Of a stretch of 43,395 nt of DNA, positions 1-7,527 are shown piece after piece. Source of the stretch: a virus. The stretch spans positions 1-43,395 of the IMG/VR virus record IMGVR_UViG_3300001920_000011; one strand, 5' to 3'. The notes under the pieces were generated by a model. It saw only the letters and a list, made by a program, of their open reading frames with translations, was not told the origin of the DNA and made no database searches. Position numbers and translations under genes: made by a program. Each line of letters opens with the position of its first letter. Position 1 is the first letter of the stretch.

Positions 1-315
1 ATGAGCGGCGCGTTCGATCCGTTGACGATGCTGGGGCGCGGCGGCTTCGATACGCATGCCACGCTCGATCTGCGCGGCCTCAAGCGCAACGAAGCGCTGG
101 CCAAGTTGCAAGCATTGATCGACACCCATGCCGCACCGGCCCCGCATCGTTACGCGGTGCTGATCGATCCGGCCACGCAAGGCGGCGGGGAGACGTTGTT
201 CCAGCCGGTCGGGCGCTATCTGCTCGACGCCAAGCGTTCGGGCAAGATCTTCGCCGTGACGCCGCTCGCCGATCCGCCGGGCGGCGGTTTCGCGATCGAT
301 CTGGGGCAGGCGTGA
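1..315 (+). CDS. Smr-domain-like small protein (host flank)
   Basis: This 104-aa protein starts with ATG at the window edge, so a longer upstream form cannot be excluded. Residues 20-36 (ATLDLRGLKRNEALAKL) look like the start of a Smr (MutS2 C-terminal) domain, whose usual signature is D-L-H/R-G-L followed by an amphipathic helix. The later GxG region of Smr nucleases is not clear, so nuclease activity is doubtful. It overlaps the next gene by 4 bp (GTGA), which suggests co-translation. It lies outside the prophage. The fold is an inference from one motif. Confidence 0.6.
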   Translation: MSGAFDPLTMLGRGGFDTHATLDLRGLKRNEALAKLQALIDTHAAPAPHRYAVLIDPATQGGGETLFQPVGRYLLDAKRSGKIFAVTPLADPPGGGFAIDLGQA

Positions 316-536
316 GCGTCGACCAAGCCGCCCTCGCGGAACTCGCGATGCGCCTTGCCGAGAATTTTGGCAGTCATTCGAAGCTGGTGGAATTGGTCGC
401 GCGCGCGGCGCGCACCGGCGACGAAACCGTCGCGGCCCAAGCGTGGGACGAGATCGGCAAGCTGCCGCCCGATATCCGGGCGGCGATCGCGAAATGGCTT
501 GCCGAATCCCGGCCTTCGCCGGCGAACGATCGTTAG
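312..536 (+). CDS. Small hypothetical protein
   Basis: A 74-aa acidic, helical protein that starts at a GTG whose last bases form the TGA stop of the upstream gene, so the two are probably translationally coupled. It contains an Ala-rich helix pattern ([14 protein letters not shown]) and a Trp near position 45, with no recognisable domain. It converges on msrA and the two genes overlap by 4 bp at their stop codons. Chromosomal flank of the prophage; function unknown. Confidence 0.6.
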   Translation: MSVDQAALAELAMRLAENFGSHSKLVELVARAARTGDETVAAQAWDEIGKLPPDIRAAIAKWLAESRPSPANDR

Positions 537-1189
537 CCGGCGACCTTCACGCCGATCGGGCAGGACACGCCCGTGCCGCCCAGGCCGCAATAATCCGCCG
601 GGTTCTTGGCGAGATATTGCTGGTGATAGGCCTCGGCGTAATAGAACGGGCCCGCGTCGACGATCTCGGTCGTGATCGGGCCGTAGCCGGCCTTGGTCAA
701 CGCCGCGCCGAACGCCGCCTTCGACGCTTCGGCGGCCGCGCGCTGTTCGGGCGAATTCACGTAGATGCCCGAGCGATACTGCGTGCCGACATCGTTGCCC
801 TGGCGCATGCCCTGGGTCGGGTCGTGGCTTTCCCAGAACGTCTTCAGCACGTTGTCGAGGCTCAAGCGCGCGGGATCGAAGGCGACCAGCACGACCTCGT
901 TATGGCCGGTGGCGCCGGAGCACACTTCCTCGTAGGTCGGGTTCTTGGTGTAGCCGGCGGCATAGCCCACGGCGGTCGAAACAGCACCTGGCAATTGCCA
1001 GAACTTGCGTTCGGCACCCCAGAAGCAGCCGAGGCCGACGACGATCGTTTCCGTGCCCGCCGGGAAGGGCGGCTTCAACGGCGTGCCGAGCACGAAATGG
1101 CGGGTGGGAATGGCGATCGCTTCGTCGCGGCCGGGCAGCGCCTCGGCCGGCGACGGCATGACGGCTTTCTTGCGGGCGAAGAGATACAT
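533..1189 (-). CDS. msrA: Peptide methionine sulfoxide reductase A
   Basis: MsrA reduces the S epimer of methionine sulfoxide in proteins, using thioredoxin as reductant. The 218-aa product carries the hallmark GCFWG motif with the catalytic Cys at about residue 55, then [24 protein letters not shown] and a GTQYRSGIY core. The C-terminal [10 protein letters not shown] segment holds two candidate resolving cysteines. The start at 1189 matches the N-terminal extension with [11 protein letters not shown] common in alphaproteobacterial MsrA proteins. It is a normal-length chromosomal gene outside the prophage, apparently on its own minus-strand transcript. Confidence 0.97.
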   Translation of the reverse strand: MYLFARKKAVMPSPAEALPGRDEAIAIPTRHFVLGTPLKPPFPAGTETIVVGLGCFWGAERKFWQLPGAVSTAVGYAAGYTKNPTYEEVCSGATGHNEVVLVAFDPARLSLDNVLKTFWESHDPTQGMRQGNDVGTQYRSGIYVNSPEQRAAAEASKAAFGAALTKAGYGPITTEIVDAGPFYYAEAYHQQYLAKNPADYCGLGGTGVSCPIGVKVAG

Positions 1190-1237
1190 GGGGGAACCTC
1201 GCTTTCGCCGGACGGTTCGTCCGCGAGGCCCGAAAGG

Positions 1238-1585
1238 TTACAGACCTTTGAGGTGGCGGTCGATGCGCATGCGCTCGCCGTCCGACACCGCGACCTCGAA
1301 ACTGTGGCGCAGCGACATCATGGTTTCGAGCTGCTTCATCGACCCGAAGATGCGCCCGGCCGCGAGCTGGCGGGCGACGGCCCCCATATGCTTGGGCGCG
1401 TCGAGGAACACCTGATGGGCCAGCAGAACGGGCTTGCCTTCATGCGTGCCCAACGTCACGAACCATTGCGCGACGGAATTCGAGCCGATGAAAATGCGAT
1501 CGTTGATCAGCGTGCGCGGCGCCTCCGGCGTTGCCGGGGCGGCGGCTTGGGGGCTTTGCGGCGCGGGCGTGTTTTCCATCGGCAT
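1238..1585 (-). CDS. Hypothetical protein, host flank
   Basis: A 115-aa protein with a Pro/Ala-rich N-terminal tail (about residues 1-24) followed by a compact domain beginning RTLINDRIFIGSN and ending in a basic MRIDRHLKGL. No signal peptide or membrane segment is visible and I do not recognise the family. A second in-frame ATG lies two codons inside. It is the last minus-strand chromosomal gene before the tRNA-derived attachment site and lies just upstream of msrA in the same orientation. Codon use looks like the flanking host genes. Confidence 0.65.
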   Translation of the reverse strand: MPMENTPAPQSPQAAAPATPEAPRTLINDRIFIGSNSVAQWFVTLGTHEGKPVLLAHQVFLDAPKHMGAVARQLAAGRIFGSMKQLETMMSLRHSFEVAVSDGERMRIDRHLKGL

Positions 1586-1782
1586 GATCCGTTCGACTCG
1601 TAGAGTGCTGAACTGCGAGTCAATTTGAGGGCTGCCGGTGAATCAAGCGTTAAACTCGGATGCCGAAAACGGACGCTGCGCGCTTTAATCGTTAAAGCGC
1701 GACGGAATGTAAAAATTGCGTCATGCGGAATCGCGATTTGCATCGCCTTCCGGCACTCGGACGCTACGATTTGCTGCGTTGG

Positions 1783-1808
1783 AAAAAAGCCGCGAACCGG
1801 TCGGGTTC
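1783..1808 (-). terminator. Candidate tRNA-Val terminator
   Basis: Read on the minus strand, a GAACC/GGTTC hairpin (1794-1808) is followed after five bases by a run of six T (1783-1788), just past the CCA end of the tRNA fragment. That position suits the terminator of the original tRNA-Val gene. The stem is only 5 bp and the T run is not directly adjacent. The interval 1586-1820 otherwise shows no gene I can support. Confidence 0.35.
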
Positions 1809-1820
1809 GAAGGGGCCGGA

Positions 1821-1867
1821 TGGTGGGCGCTGCAGGGATTGAACCTGCGACCCCTGCCGTGTGAAGG
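1821..1867 (-). other. attL: 3' fragment of tRNA-Val(CAC)
   Basis: The minus strand reads as the 3' part of a tRNA: anticodon loop TTCACAC (1859-1865, anticodon CAC), the 3' anticodon-stem strand GGCAG, variable loop, T arm with GGTTCAATCC and an acceptor end GCGCCCACCA including encoded CCA. The 5' anticodon-stem strand should read CTGCC but reads CATCC, and no D arm or 5' acceptor strand follows, so homology stops in the anticodon stem. The integrase gene ends 43 bp away. This is the classic signature of a phage attachment core inside a tRNA gene. The intact tRNA should lie at the other prophage end, outside the window. Confidence 0.85.
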
Positions 1868-1909
1868 ATGCGGCCCATTTTCATAGGCTATTGATCCGCC
1901 GCATGAATT

Positions 1910-3070
1910 TCACTTGGCCGTGGCGATCTGCACGGACGGTGCACGGATCGGCGTCGGGGGCGCGGCGATTCCGCGTTCCCATTCGTCGGGGTGGTTGGCG
2001 CCCCAGATCAGGCACAGGTCGGGCAGGATATCGCTGGTGGCGAGATGCGCGTAGCGCTCGACCAGCGACAGGCCCGACCAGCCGCCGTCGTGCATCAGGC
2101 GCAGCGCGTCTTGCGTGGCGGCGTAGCGCCATGTCGCCCAGGTGTGCCGCAACCCATGCGGCGTGATCGCCGGCCGCCAGATCACGGGCGAAAATTCGCG
2201 CCGCTCGGCCAGGGCTTCCGTCGCCGGGTCGGTTTCCGTCGCGCGTTCCCATTTGCCCAGTTTCGCGCGCAGGCACGCGTTGCGCCAGGCGCGTTTGAAC
2301 TGCCCGCCTTCCTCGCGTTCCTTGTCGGCATAGGGTTGGCCGTCGGGGCGGCGGAACACGGCGCCTTCGCGTTCCTTCAAATTGGCGAGGGCCGCGATCG
2401 CAGCCGGCGGCAGGCGCACGATTCGGTCCTTGCCGTTTTTGGTTTCGCGCAAGGCGCAACTGCCGCGCTGCAGGTCGACGTCGTCCCAGGTCAGATCCAG
2501 CGCCTCGGCCACGCGGGCACCCGATCCCAGCAGGAACACGATCAGCGGGCGCAGCCTTTCGCCGGCCGCGTCGCGCAGCTTCACGGCGCTGGCGGGCGTG
2601 AGCCACGCGGTGCGGCCCTTGGGCTGGCGCGGCCGATCGAACACCGGGCGATCGCACCAGCCGCGCTTGGCGGCGAAGATCATCACCGAGGTCAGCGGGA
2701 TGACGACCGAACGCAGATGCGTGCCCGGCTTCGCGTTCGCGGCGCACAGCGCCTTGATCGCGCGGTCGACGGCGTTCTGGTCGATCTGCGCCAGGGCGAC
2801 GCCCCGGAAATGCTCGGCCAGGCGTTCCACGCGGCGCGTGTCGCCGAGGCCGGGCTTGCGCGTTTCTAGATACGCGACGGCGGCCTGGACGAACGGGACG
2901 GCCGCGCGCTCGCCAAAGACACTACGGTCCCAGAGCTGCGCTTCGCGTTTCGCGCGGAAGGCTTCGGCGCGCGCGCGTTCGTCAGTGCCCGTAGTTTCGA
3001 AAACAGTCTGTCCTCGGACGGTGCCGCGGACGTAGTAGATGCGCCCCCGGCGGAGGAGTCGAAGCGACAT
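1910..3070 (-). CDS. int: Phage tyrosine-recombinase integrase
   Basis: Site-specific recombinase that should integrate and excise the phage at the adjacent tRNA-Val site. The 386-aa protein has a short N-terminal arm-binding segment (GRIYYVRGTVRG), a core-binding domain at about 55-150 and a catalytic domain at about 155-350. The catalytic set is visible: Arg186 in GSGARVAEAL, Lys211/214 in ETKNGKDRIV, His305-x-x-Arg308 in HGLRHTW, Trp331 in GGW and the nucleophile Tyr340 in VERYAHL. The first 205 bp of the gene overlap, in another frame, the end of the excisionase-like gene. It is the last gene of the leftward operon, ending 43 bp from the att core. Confidence 0.96.
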   Translation of the reverse strand: MSLRLLRRGRIYYVRGTVRGQTVFETTGTDERARAEAFRAKREAQLWDRSVFGERAAVPFVQAAVAYLETRKPGLGDTRRVERLAEHFRGVALAQIDQNAVDRAIKALCAANAKPGTHLRSVVIPLTSVMIFAAKRGWCDRPVFDRPRQPKGRTAWLTPASAVKLRDAAGERLRPLIVFLLGSGARVAEALDLTWDDVDLQRGSCALRETKNGKDRIVRLPPAAIAALANLKEREGAVFRRPDGQPYADKEREEGGQFKRAWRNACLRAKLGKWERATETDPATEALAERREFSPVIWRPAITPHGLRHTWATWRYAATQDALRLMHDGGWSGLSLVERYAHLATSDILPDLCLIWGANHPDEWERGIAAPPTPIRAPSVQIATAK

Positions 3071-3261
3071 GGACCTTTCTCCCTGGCGGCGTGTTCGGCA
3101 GCGAGGCTGATTTTCAGCGCCGCGATATGGCCGTCGTCGAAGCGGTAGACGCGCCCGACGCGCCGATAGTGCGGGTTGTCGGCCAGATGCTCAAGCAGCT
3201 TGGTGCGCCCGCAGCCGAGCTCTTCGCACGCCTGGGCGAGATCGCGGGGGCGGGGGGTCAT
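2866..3261 (-). CDS. Excisionase-like HTH protein overlapping int
   Basis: A 131-aa product whose first ~50 residues (DLAQACEELGCGRTKLLEHL ... YRRVGRVYRF) form a MerR/excisionase-type winged helix-turn-helix. It starts by ATGA overlap with the upstream gene. About residues 65-131 are encoded in the same DNA as the integrase N-terminus in a different frame; this tail is Ser/Ala/Arg-rich (CRFDSS, TTSAAPSEDRLFSK). Small DNA-binding proteins with a similar tail next to integrases are, from memory, common in alphaproteobacterial prophages. The likely role is recombination directionality or integrase control. The HTH part is well supported; the length of the tail really translated is less so. Confidence 0.75.
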   Translation of the reverse strand: MTPRPRDLAQACEELGCGRTKLLEHLADNPHYRRVGRVYRFDDGHIAALKISLAAEHAAREKGPCRFDSSAGGASTTSAAPSEDRLFSKLRALTNARAPKPSARNAKRSSGTVVSLASARPSRSSRPPSRI

Positions 3262-3842
3262 GCGAGCATGGCCCGTTCGCGGCGGATTTGCTTGATCTGC
3301 GCGCGGGTGATGCCGCCGTTCGCGCGAAACCAGATCGATGCGCCGGGCACGAGGCCCGCAAGATCGCAGGCAAGAACAACGTCCATCGGTTCGGCGCCGA
3401 TCGCGTCGGCGATATCGACCACTTTACGCCGCGTGAACTTACCGGTCCCATCTTTGCGCGCGACGAAGGCGGCGGTCAGCGCATCGATGTCGATCGACAC
3501 GACGCCGGCGATCTTCCAATCCGGAAAGGGCCTCTCGGCGTCGCGCGGCCACCAGCGTTCGCGCAGCCCTTGGAAACCGGGGATCGATTCATCGATCGTG
3601 ACGGCGACGGCGCCGCCGCGTCTGCCGATGGCGTCGGCCGTGACGCGCGTGACGGGCGCGTAGCCGCGTAGCCTGCCATGCGCTACGACGTAGAGCCGAT
3701 CGCCCGGCTGTATCTGGCCGATCAGATGATGGCGGGTGAACCATCCCCATTCCTCGCCGGATTCCGGCGCGCCTGCGGGATCGCCCTCGGCGATCCACTC
3801 GGACCAGAAATCCTTCGGACAGGTCGCGACGAGATCGGTCAT
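3258..3842 (-). CDS. ASCH/PUA-like phage protein
   Basis: A 194-aa protein starting by ATGA overlap with the upstream ASCH-like gene. The segment GDRLYVVAHGRLRGYAPVTRV followed by IPGFQGLRERWWPRD resembles the beta-barrel of ASCH/PUA-like domains, which bind nucleic acids or modified bases. A second part (about 140-194) contains DVVLACDLAGLVPGASIW and a basic tail. No catalytic residues can be assigned. It is in the leftward early operon between another ASCH-like gene and the excisionase-like gene. Domain assignment is by pattern only. Confidence 0.7.
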   Translation of the reverse strand: MTDLVATCPKDFWSEWIAEGDPAGAPESGEEWGWFTRHHLIGQIQPGDRLYVVAHGRLRGYAPVTRVTADAIGRRGGAVAVTIDESIPGFQGLRERWWPRDAERPFPDWKIAGVVSIDIDALTAAFVARKDGTGKFTRRKVVDIADAIGAEPMDVVLACDLAGLVPGASIWFRANGGITRAQIKQIRRERAMLA

Positions 3843-4603
3843 GCGGCCTTGGCCTCGGCGCTGTCGATGTTGGCGCGGATGGTTTTGAACGACACCGCGA
3901 CGACCCAGGGATTCGCGGCCCAGGATTTCTCGCCGTTGATCTTTTCCCAGATCGATTGAAATCCGCGCGCGTAGGTCTTCCAAGTATTGCCGAGGTCGTC
4001 GAGGTGCATTTGCTCGGCGCCCTCGGCTTGCGCATCTTCCTCGCTGATGTCCTGAAGGCGCTGGACGCGCACGTCGGTGACGATCAGCGTCAGCCGCGAC
4101 AGCCAGCGCGGCAGATGGATCGCGACGCGGGTCTTGCCCGGTTCCGAAGGCTCGTCGGCGAAGTTTTCGCGCGTGCCGTCGGCTTCGTATTGGATCGGCG
4201 CCCAAGGCCGCCGATAGCCGGACTCGAGACAGGCTTCCTCGATCTTCTTCGGCTTCCATGCGTCCATGCTCTTCGCGGTGCGCCACGTTTCCCGCACCCA
4301 AAGCCGGTCGCCGGGCACGTAGGGCACGCGGAATTGCGGCGGGCACGCGCGGTCGTCGACCTGCCACCAGCACCAACGATCCGACATGCCGCGCGGGTTC
4401 GACGGCTTCGGCCGCCTGGAGCAATAGGAATCCAGATGCGGCGCCGGGTGAATCTGTCGGTGCTTCGGATAGCAGTCGGCTTCGGGCATCGGCGGCACGT
4501 CTTTGACGATCCGCCGCGTCTGGCTTTTGCGGCCGTCGAGCAGTGCTCGCACCATCGGCGCGCTGAAAATGATCGGCCGGTCTTTGGGCGCGTGGGCGGT
4601 CAT
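3839..4603 (-). CDS. ASCH-domain phage protein
   Basis: A 254-aa protein opening with RPIIFSAPMVRALLDGRKSQTRRIVK, the typical start of phage ASCH-family proteins often annotated as morphogenetic protein. Further signatures are YVPGDRLWVRETW and a C-terminal WEKINGEKSWAANPWVVAVSF. ASCH domains are PUA-like folds thought to bind RNA or modified nucleotides; the role in phage is not established. I chose the ATG at 4603 because a GGAG sits 9-10 bases upstream; a GTG at 4618 is an alternative. It overlaps the next gene by 4 bp and belongs to the leftward operon. Confidence 0.88.
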   Translation of the reverse strand: MTAHAPKDRPIIFSAPMVRALLDGRKSQTRRIVKDVPPMPEADCYPKHRQIHPAPHLDSYCSRRPKPSNPRGMSDRWCWWQVDDRACPPQFRVPYVPGDRLWVRETWRTAKSMDAWKPKKIEEACLESGYRRPWAPIQYEADGTRENFADEPSEPGKTRVAIHLPRWLSRLTLIVTDVRVQRLQDISEEDAQAEGAEQMHLDDLGNTWKTYARGFQSIWEKINGEKSWAANPWVVAVSFKTIRANIDSAEAKAA

Positions 4604-4650
4604 CGTCGGGCTCCACAAAACGGGGTGGGGGCGCTAGGCTCGGCCGCGCC

Positions 4651-4899
4651 ATGGCCTTGGGGTTCGACATCTACGCCAAGCGGCCGGACACGCTGCGCGA
4701 TCTGGTCGAGACCGGCGACGCGCGCGGCGTCGAGATCCGCTGCACGCCGTGCCGGAAGGCGCTGTCGATTCCGTTGGCCGCGTTGATCGCGCAATTCGGG
4801 CCGGACGCGCCCCAGCCCAAACACGCGGGCCCGTTCAAATGCCCGTCCTGCCGGCGCCAGCCGGGTTTCTTCAGTTGGGTGGGCCCCAACGGGCTGTAG
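4651..4899 (+). CDS. Small zinc-ribbon protein, opposite strand
   Basis: An 82-aa protein with two CxxC knuckles (CTPC near residue 32 and CPSC near residue 65) separated by about 30 residues, which fits a zinc ribbon. The intervening LSIPLAALIAQFGPD is a plausible hydrophobic helix. Zinc ribbons of this size usually bind nucleic acid or protein partners. It is the only plus-strand gene between 1910 and 9054, sitting in a 310-bp gap of the minus-strand operon, and the minus strand there offers only low-complexity frames. No clear promoter or Shine-Dalgarno was seen, so expression is uncertain. Confidence 0.6.
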   Translation: MALGFDIYAKRPDTLRDLVETGDARGVEIRCTPCRKALSIPLAALIAQFGPDAPQPKHAGPFKCPSCRRQPGFFSWVGPNGL

Positions 4900-4913
4900 C
4901 GCCGCGCGCGCGA

Positions 4914-5978
4914 TCATCGCGGGAATTCCCGGTGTTCGACGCCGTCGAGAAAATGGCCCGCGGCTTTTTTGCCGATCCGGATCATCGCGCCCCCGATGGG
5001 ATCATCGGGGGCGTAGAAGTGCCAACGATCGCCGGTCGGCATGCCTTGCGCGTCGAACATGGAAGGGCCGGGCGCATGCCCCGAAGCCGTTGCGTCGCGC
5101 TCGTCGAGCCACTCGCCCCATTGCTTGAAGAAGAACGGCACCTCGTCGGCGGCGCATTGATCGCGGAGCGCGCGCGCCCAATCGGGGTGGATCGGCCGCG
5201 CGTCGGGCCCGCTCTCCCCGCCGACCACGACCCAGTCGAGGCGCGGTTCGTCGCCGCTGTAGTCGCCTTCGCGCGTAACCATTTGGCCCCTTATCGCATC
5301 GACCGTGATGTCGTCGCGCGGATGGAGATTCACGAGATCGATCGGCCCGAGCAGCGGCTCGGCCGAGATCCAGCGGATCGCCGCCGGCGTGTCGAGCAGC
5401 AGGGGGATGCGTTCGTCGGCGAATTTCTGATTCTCGACGCTGACGCCCAGCCACACGTTGGGCAGGGGCCATGCCGGTTCCTGCGCATTCGTCATCGCGC
5501 TAATTTGATTCGGCGTCAGATGCGGATGAAGCCGCTCGTTGATCTCGCACGCCGCATAGGCGATCGGCAGTTTGCGCGTTTTCTTGGAAAGATATTCCCG
5601 CATCCGGTCGGCGCGCTTCGTCAGCACTTGGTAGGTGTGCTGGGGCGTGAGCGCCATCACCGCGAAGACCTTGTCGATGAAGTCGTCGGCCACGCCATCA
5701 TGGAACAGGTCGGACATCGAGTTGACGAAGATGCGGCGCGGCTTCTTCCAGCGCAGCGGCTGGGTCAGCGCTGCGTCGTCGAGGGCGATCTTGCCCGTCC
5801 ACACCGGCCCGGCTTTCGATTGTTGGGTGAGGCCCGCGTATTTCGCCTGGCCCATGCGTTCCAGACGTGCCGCCATCCTCATCGCGTAGCAATTCGTGCA
5901 GCCGGGGCTGATGACGGCGCACCCCGCGACAGGGTTCCACGTCGCGTCGGTCCATTCGATGCCGGTTTGATCGGACAT
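4914..5978 (-). CDS. DUF5131 (Gp37/Gp68) family protein
   Basis: A 354-aa member of the phage Gp37/Gp68 family (DUF5131). It begins with the family signature TGIEWTDATWNPVAGC and a Cys cluster C20-x6-C27-x2-C30 that resembles a radical-SAM-type or metal-binding arrangement. Other signatures are RIFVNSMSDLFHDGV, FAVMALTPQHTYQVLTKR, NVWLGVSVENQ and VVVGGESGPDARP, ending with VPFFFKQWGEW. The reaction is not known to me; an iron-sulfur enzyme is an inference from the Cys pattern. It lies in the leftward early operon, 13 bp downstream of the GapR-like gene. Confidence 0.92.
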   Translation of the reverse strand: MSDQTGIEWTDATWNPVAGCAVISPGCTNCYAMRMAARLERMGQAKYAGLTQQSKAGPVWTGKIALDDAALTQPLRWKKPRRIFVNSMSDLFHDGVADDFIDKVFAVMALTPQHTYQVLTKRADRMREYLSKKTRKLPIAYAACEINERLHPHLTPNQISAMTNAQEPAWPLPNVWLGVSVENQKFADERIPLLLDTPAAIRWISAEPLLGPIDLVNLHPRDDITVDAIRGQMVTREGDYSGDEPRLDWVVVGGESGPDARPIHPDWARALRDQCAADEVPFFFKQWGEWLDERDATASGHAPGPSMFDAQGMPTGDRWHFYAPDDPIGGAMIRIGKKAAGHFLDGVEHREFPR

Positions 5979-5991
5979 GAAGTCGGGCCTT

Positions 5992-6243
5992 TCAGATTTC
6001 GAGGGCGCGGCGGTAGAGGTCGAGCAGTTCGTCCTGCTCTTTGCGGTCGGGTTCGGGCATCTTCAGCAGCTTGATGATCTGGCGCAGGATCTTGGTGTCG
6101 AAGCCGTTGCCCTTCGCCTCGGCATAGACCTCGCGGATATCGCTGGCGAGATCGGCTTTCTCGGTTTCCAGCCGCTCGATGCGCTCGACGAAGCTGCGCA
6201 ATTTCGCCGCCGCGATGCCCGAATTGTCGCCGATCTCGCTCAT
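5992..6243 (-). CDS. GapR-like DUF2312 DNA-binding protein
   Basis: An 83-aa all-helical protein of the DUF2312/GapR family. It carries the family core: an N-terminal coiled-coil helix (LRSFVERIERLETEKADLA), then IREVYAEAKGNGFDTKILRQIIKLLK and a C-terminal DELLDLYRRAL. In Caulobacter GapR is a nucleoid-associated protein that binds overtwisted AT-rich DNA ahead of replication forks. The start used here is the ATG at 6243, overlapping the upstream stop; a longer frame upstream is low-complexity shadow. A phage copy could act on phage DNA topology or interfere with host chromosome replication, which is inference. Confidence 0.92.
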   Translation of the reverse strand: MSEIGDNSGIAAAKLRSFVERIERLETEKADLASDIREVYAEAKGNGFDTKILRQIIKLLKMPEPDRKEQDELLDLYRRALEI

Positions 6244-6677
6244 GCGTCGACCGGCGTTTCGATGCCGGGCCGCATCGTTGTCGACGCACCGGACACGGCC
6301 GCGTGCCAATTCGCGGCGGCGGCGGCCACGGTGACGATCCGATGCAGCTTGGCATCCTGCGGCGGCATGGCGTTGGGCGGGTTGTGCAGCGCCTTGCCGG
6401 CGAGATAACCGATCAGCCAGAACCAATCGGCGTCGGTCTTGCCCGCGTCATGCTCGCTGGGCCATCGCTGGCGCTGGTGTGCGGCTTCCAGCGCGACAGC
6501 TTTGGCGAAGTCGTGCAGTTCGGGCGTGTTGATCTGCGCCTCCAACTCGGCGACGCGTGCCTTGGCGGCTTCATGAAGCTGTGTTTGGATTGCGAGACGC
6601 CCTCCCAAACTAAGCTCGGTGCGCCGCAACTTCTCGCGCAGGGATTCGATATTGTCGGCGCTATGTTCGGCGTCCAT
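6240..6677 (-). CDS. Phage protein, possible MazG-like helical fold
   Basis: A 145-aa helical protein. Residues 1-55 are a predicted coiled coil (heptad-like ESLREKLRRTELSLG ... RVAELEAQI). The C-terminal half has a run reading EAAHQRQRWPSEHDAGKTDADW followed by LIGYLAGKAL and a final KLHRIVTVAAAAANWHAA. That acidic/His pattern on helices recalls all-alpha NTP pyrophosphatases (MazG-like), but the assignment is tentative. The ATG at 6677 follows the upstream stop by 8 bp. Its neighbour upstream is an HD nucleotidase-like gene, which would suit a nucleotide-pool role. Confidence 0.75.
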   Translation of the reverse strand: MDAEHSADNIESLREKLRRTELSLGGRLAIQTQLHEAAKARVAELEAQINTPELHDFAKAVALEAAHQRQRWPSEHDAGKTDADWFWLIGYLAGKALHNPPNAMPPQDAKLHRIVTVAAAAANWHAAVSGASTTMRPGIETPVDA

Positions 6678-6685
6678 CGTCAGCC

Positions 6686-7333
6686 TCACGCGGCGTGGGG
6701 TTGGGGCAAAGCGGGGCAGTTGGCGCATAGCGCGCGCCAGAAGCGGTCTTCGTTCGCCCCCAGCGGGATCGACTGGATGCGCTCGGGGTAGAGCTTGTTC
6801 GCGCGTTCGACGATTTGCGGCGTGATGCGCGTGTCGCGCGGCGTGTCGGGGCCCAGGTCGCGGAATTCGGCGACGAAGGCGAGGAAGTCGGCCTCGGCCG
6901 TCGCCGCGGCGATCGCGGGCGGCATCGGCCATTCCAGGCCCAGCGCCGGGAAGATCAAACTGTCGAGAAACGCTTTCTGCGCGCGGCGCGCGTCGCGATA
7001 GGCGGGTTGTTCCAGCCACGCGGCCATGTCCTTCTCGGCCGGGGTGGTTTCGTCGCCGGTCCAGGCTTCGTGGAGATCGTGGGCGAGACCATAGGGCTCG
7101 GCCGCCGGCAGGATGGCGCGCGCGATGCGCCCGACGCGGATCGAATGCGACGCGACCGACACGCTGGCGCGCAAGCGGCCGTTGAAGCGGTTGATCCAAT
7201 CGCAGGCGGCGGCGGCGGCGCGGATCTGCGCCAGCGAAAAGGGCCCGGCGCGCCGGCGGCGCAGCTCCGCCGACAGCGCCACGCGCTGCCCCGACGCATC
7301 GGCGAGGAACGGGAAGCCCGAGACGTCGGTCAT
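6686..7333 (-). CDS. HD-domain (YfbR-like) phosphohydrolase
   Basis: A 215-aa HD-superfamily protein. The metal-binding set is visible: His63 in SVASHSIRV, His85-Asp86 in GLAHDLHEAW, then GDETTP at about 93-98. A N-terminal NRFNGRL motif precedes it, as in YfbR-type 5'-deoxynucleotidases carried by phages. The likely reaction is dephosphorylation of nucleoside monophosphates; substrate preference cannot be read from sequence. The C-terminus (from about 190) ends with two Cys in ALCANCPAL. It overlaps its upstream neighbour by 4 bp in the leftward operon. Confidence 0.88.
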   Translation of the reverse strand: MTDVSGFPFLADASGQRVALSAELRRRRAGPFSLAQIRAAAAACDWINRFNGRLRASVSVASHSIRVGRIARAILPAAEPYGLAHDLHEAWTGDETTPAEKDMAAWLEQPAYRDARRAQKAFLDSLIFPALGLEWPMPPAIAAATAEADFLAFVAEFRDLGPDTPRDTRITPQIVERANKLYPERIQSIPLGANEDRFWRALCANCPALPQPHAA

Positions 7334-7527
7334 GCGGGCGCGTGCTCGACGAGGATGGTCAATTCTGCGGGCCGCACCCAGCGTTCCGAGTCCTCGAATT
7401 CCGGGATGCTGATCAAAACGAGAGCTAGCGCGTGGTCAATAGCTTTGACCATATGAATGCGCTCGTCGCAGCTGCGCTTCACGTACTGCCCGACGCGCAG
7501 CTTTCGTTTCGGAATCTTCTTCTTCAC
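7330..7527 (-). CDS. Small phage protein of unknown function
   Basis: A 65-aa protein starting at a GTG (7527) that overlaps the upstream TGA by 4 bp; the longer frame to 7581 crosses the neighbouring gene and is not needed. The N-terminus is strongly basic (VKKKIPKRKLRVGQYVKR) and is followed by a beta-rich segment (MVKAIDHALALVLISIPEFEDSERWV). The basic tail followed by a small barrel-like segment would suit nucleic-acid binding, but there is no family match I can name. Confidence 0.65.
   Translation of the reverse strand: MKKKIPKRKLRVGQYVKRSCDERIHMVKAIDHALALVLISIPEFEDSERWVRPAELTILVEHAPA

Noticed and set aside
443-1603. Long plus-strand frame over msrA
   Set aside because: It is antisense to the clear msrA gene and low in complexity, with Arg/Ala/Gly bias expected from high GC at third positions.
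1625-1864. Plus-strand frame of 79 codons across the tRNA fragment
   Set aside because: It ends in the typical false peptide produced by reading antisense through tRNA T arms and is explained by the attachment site.
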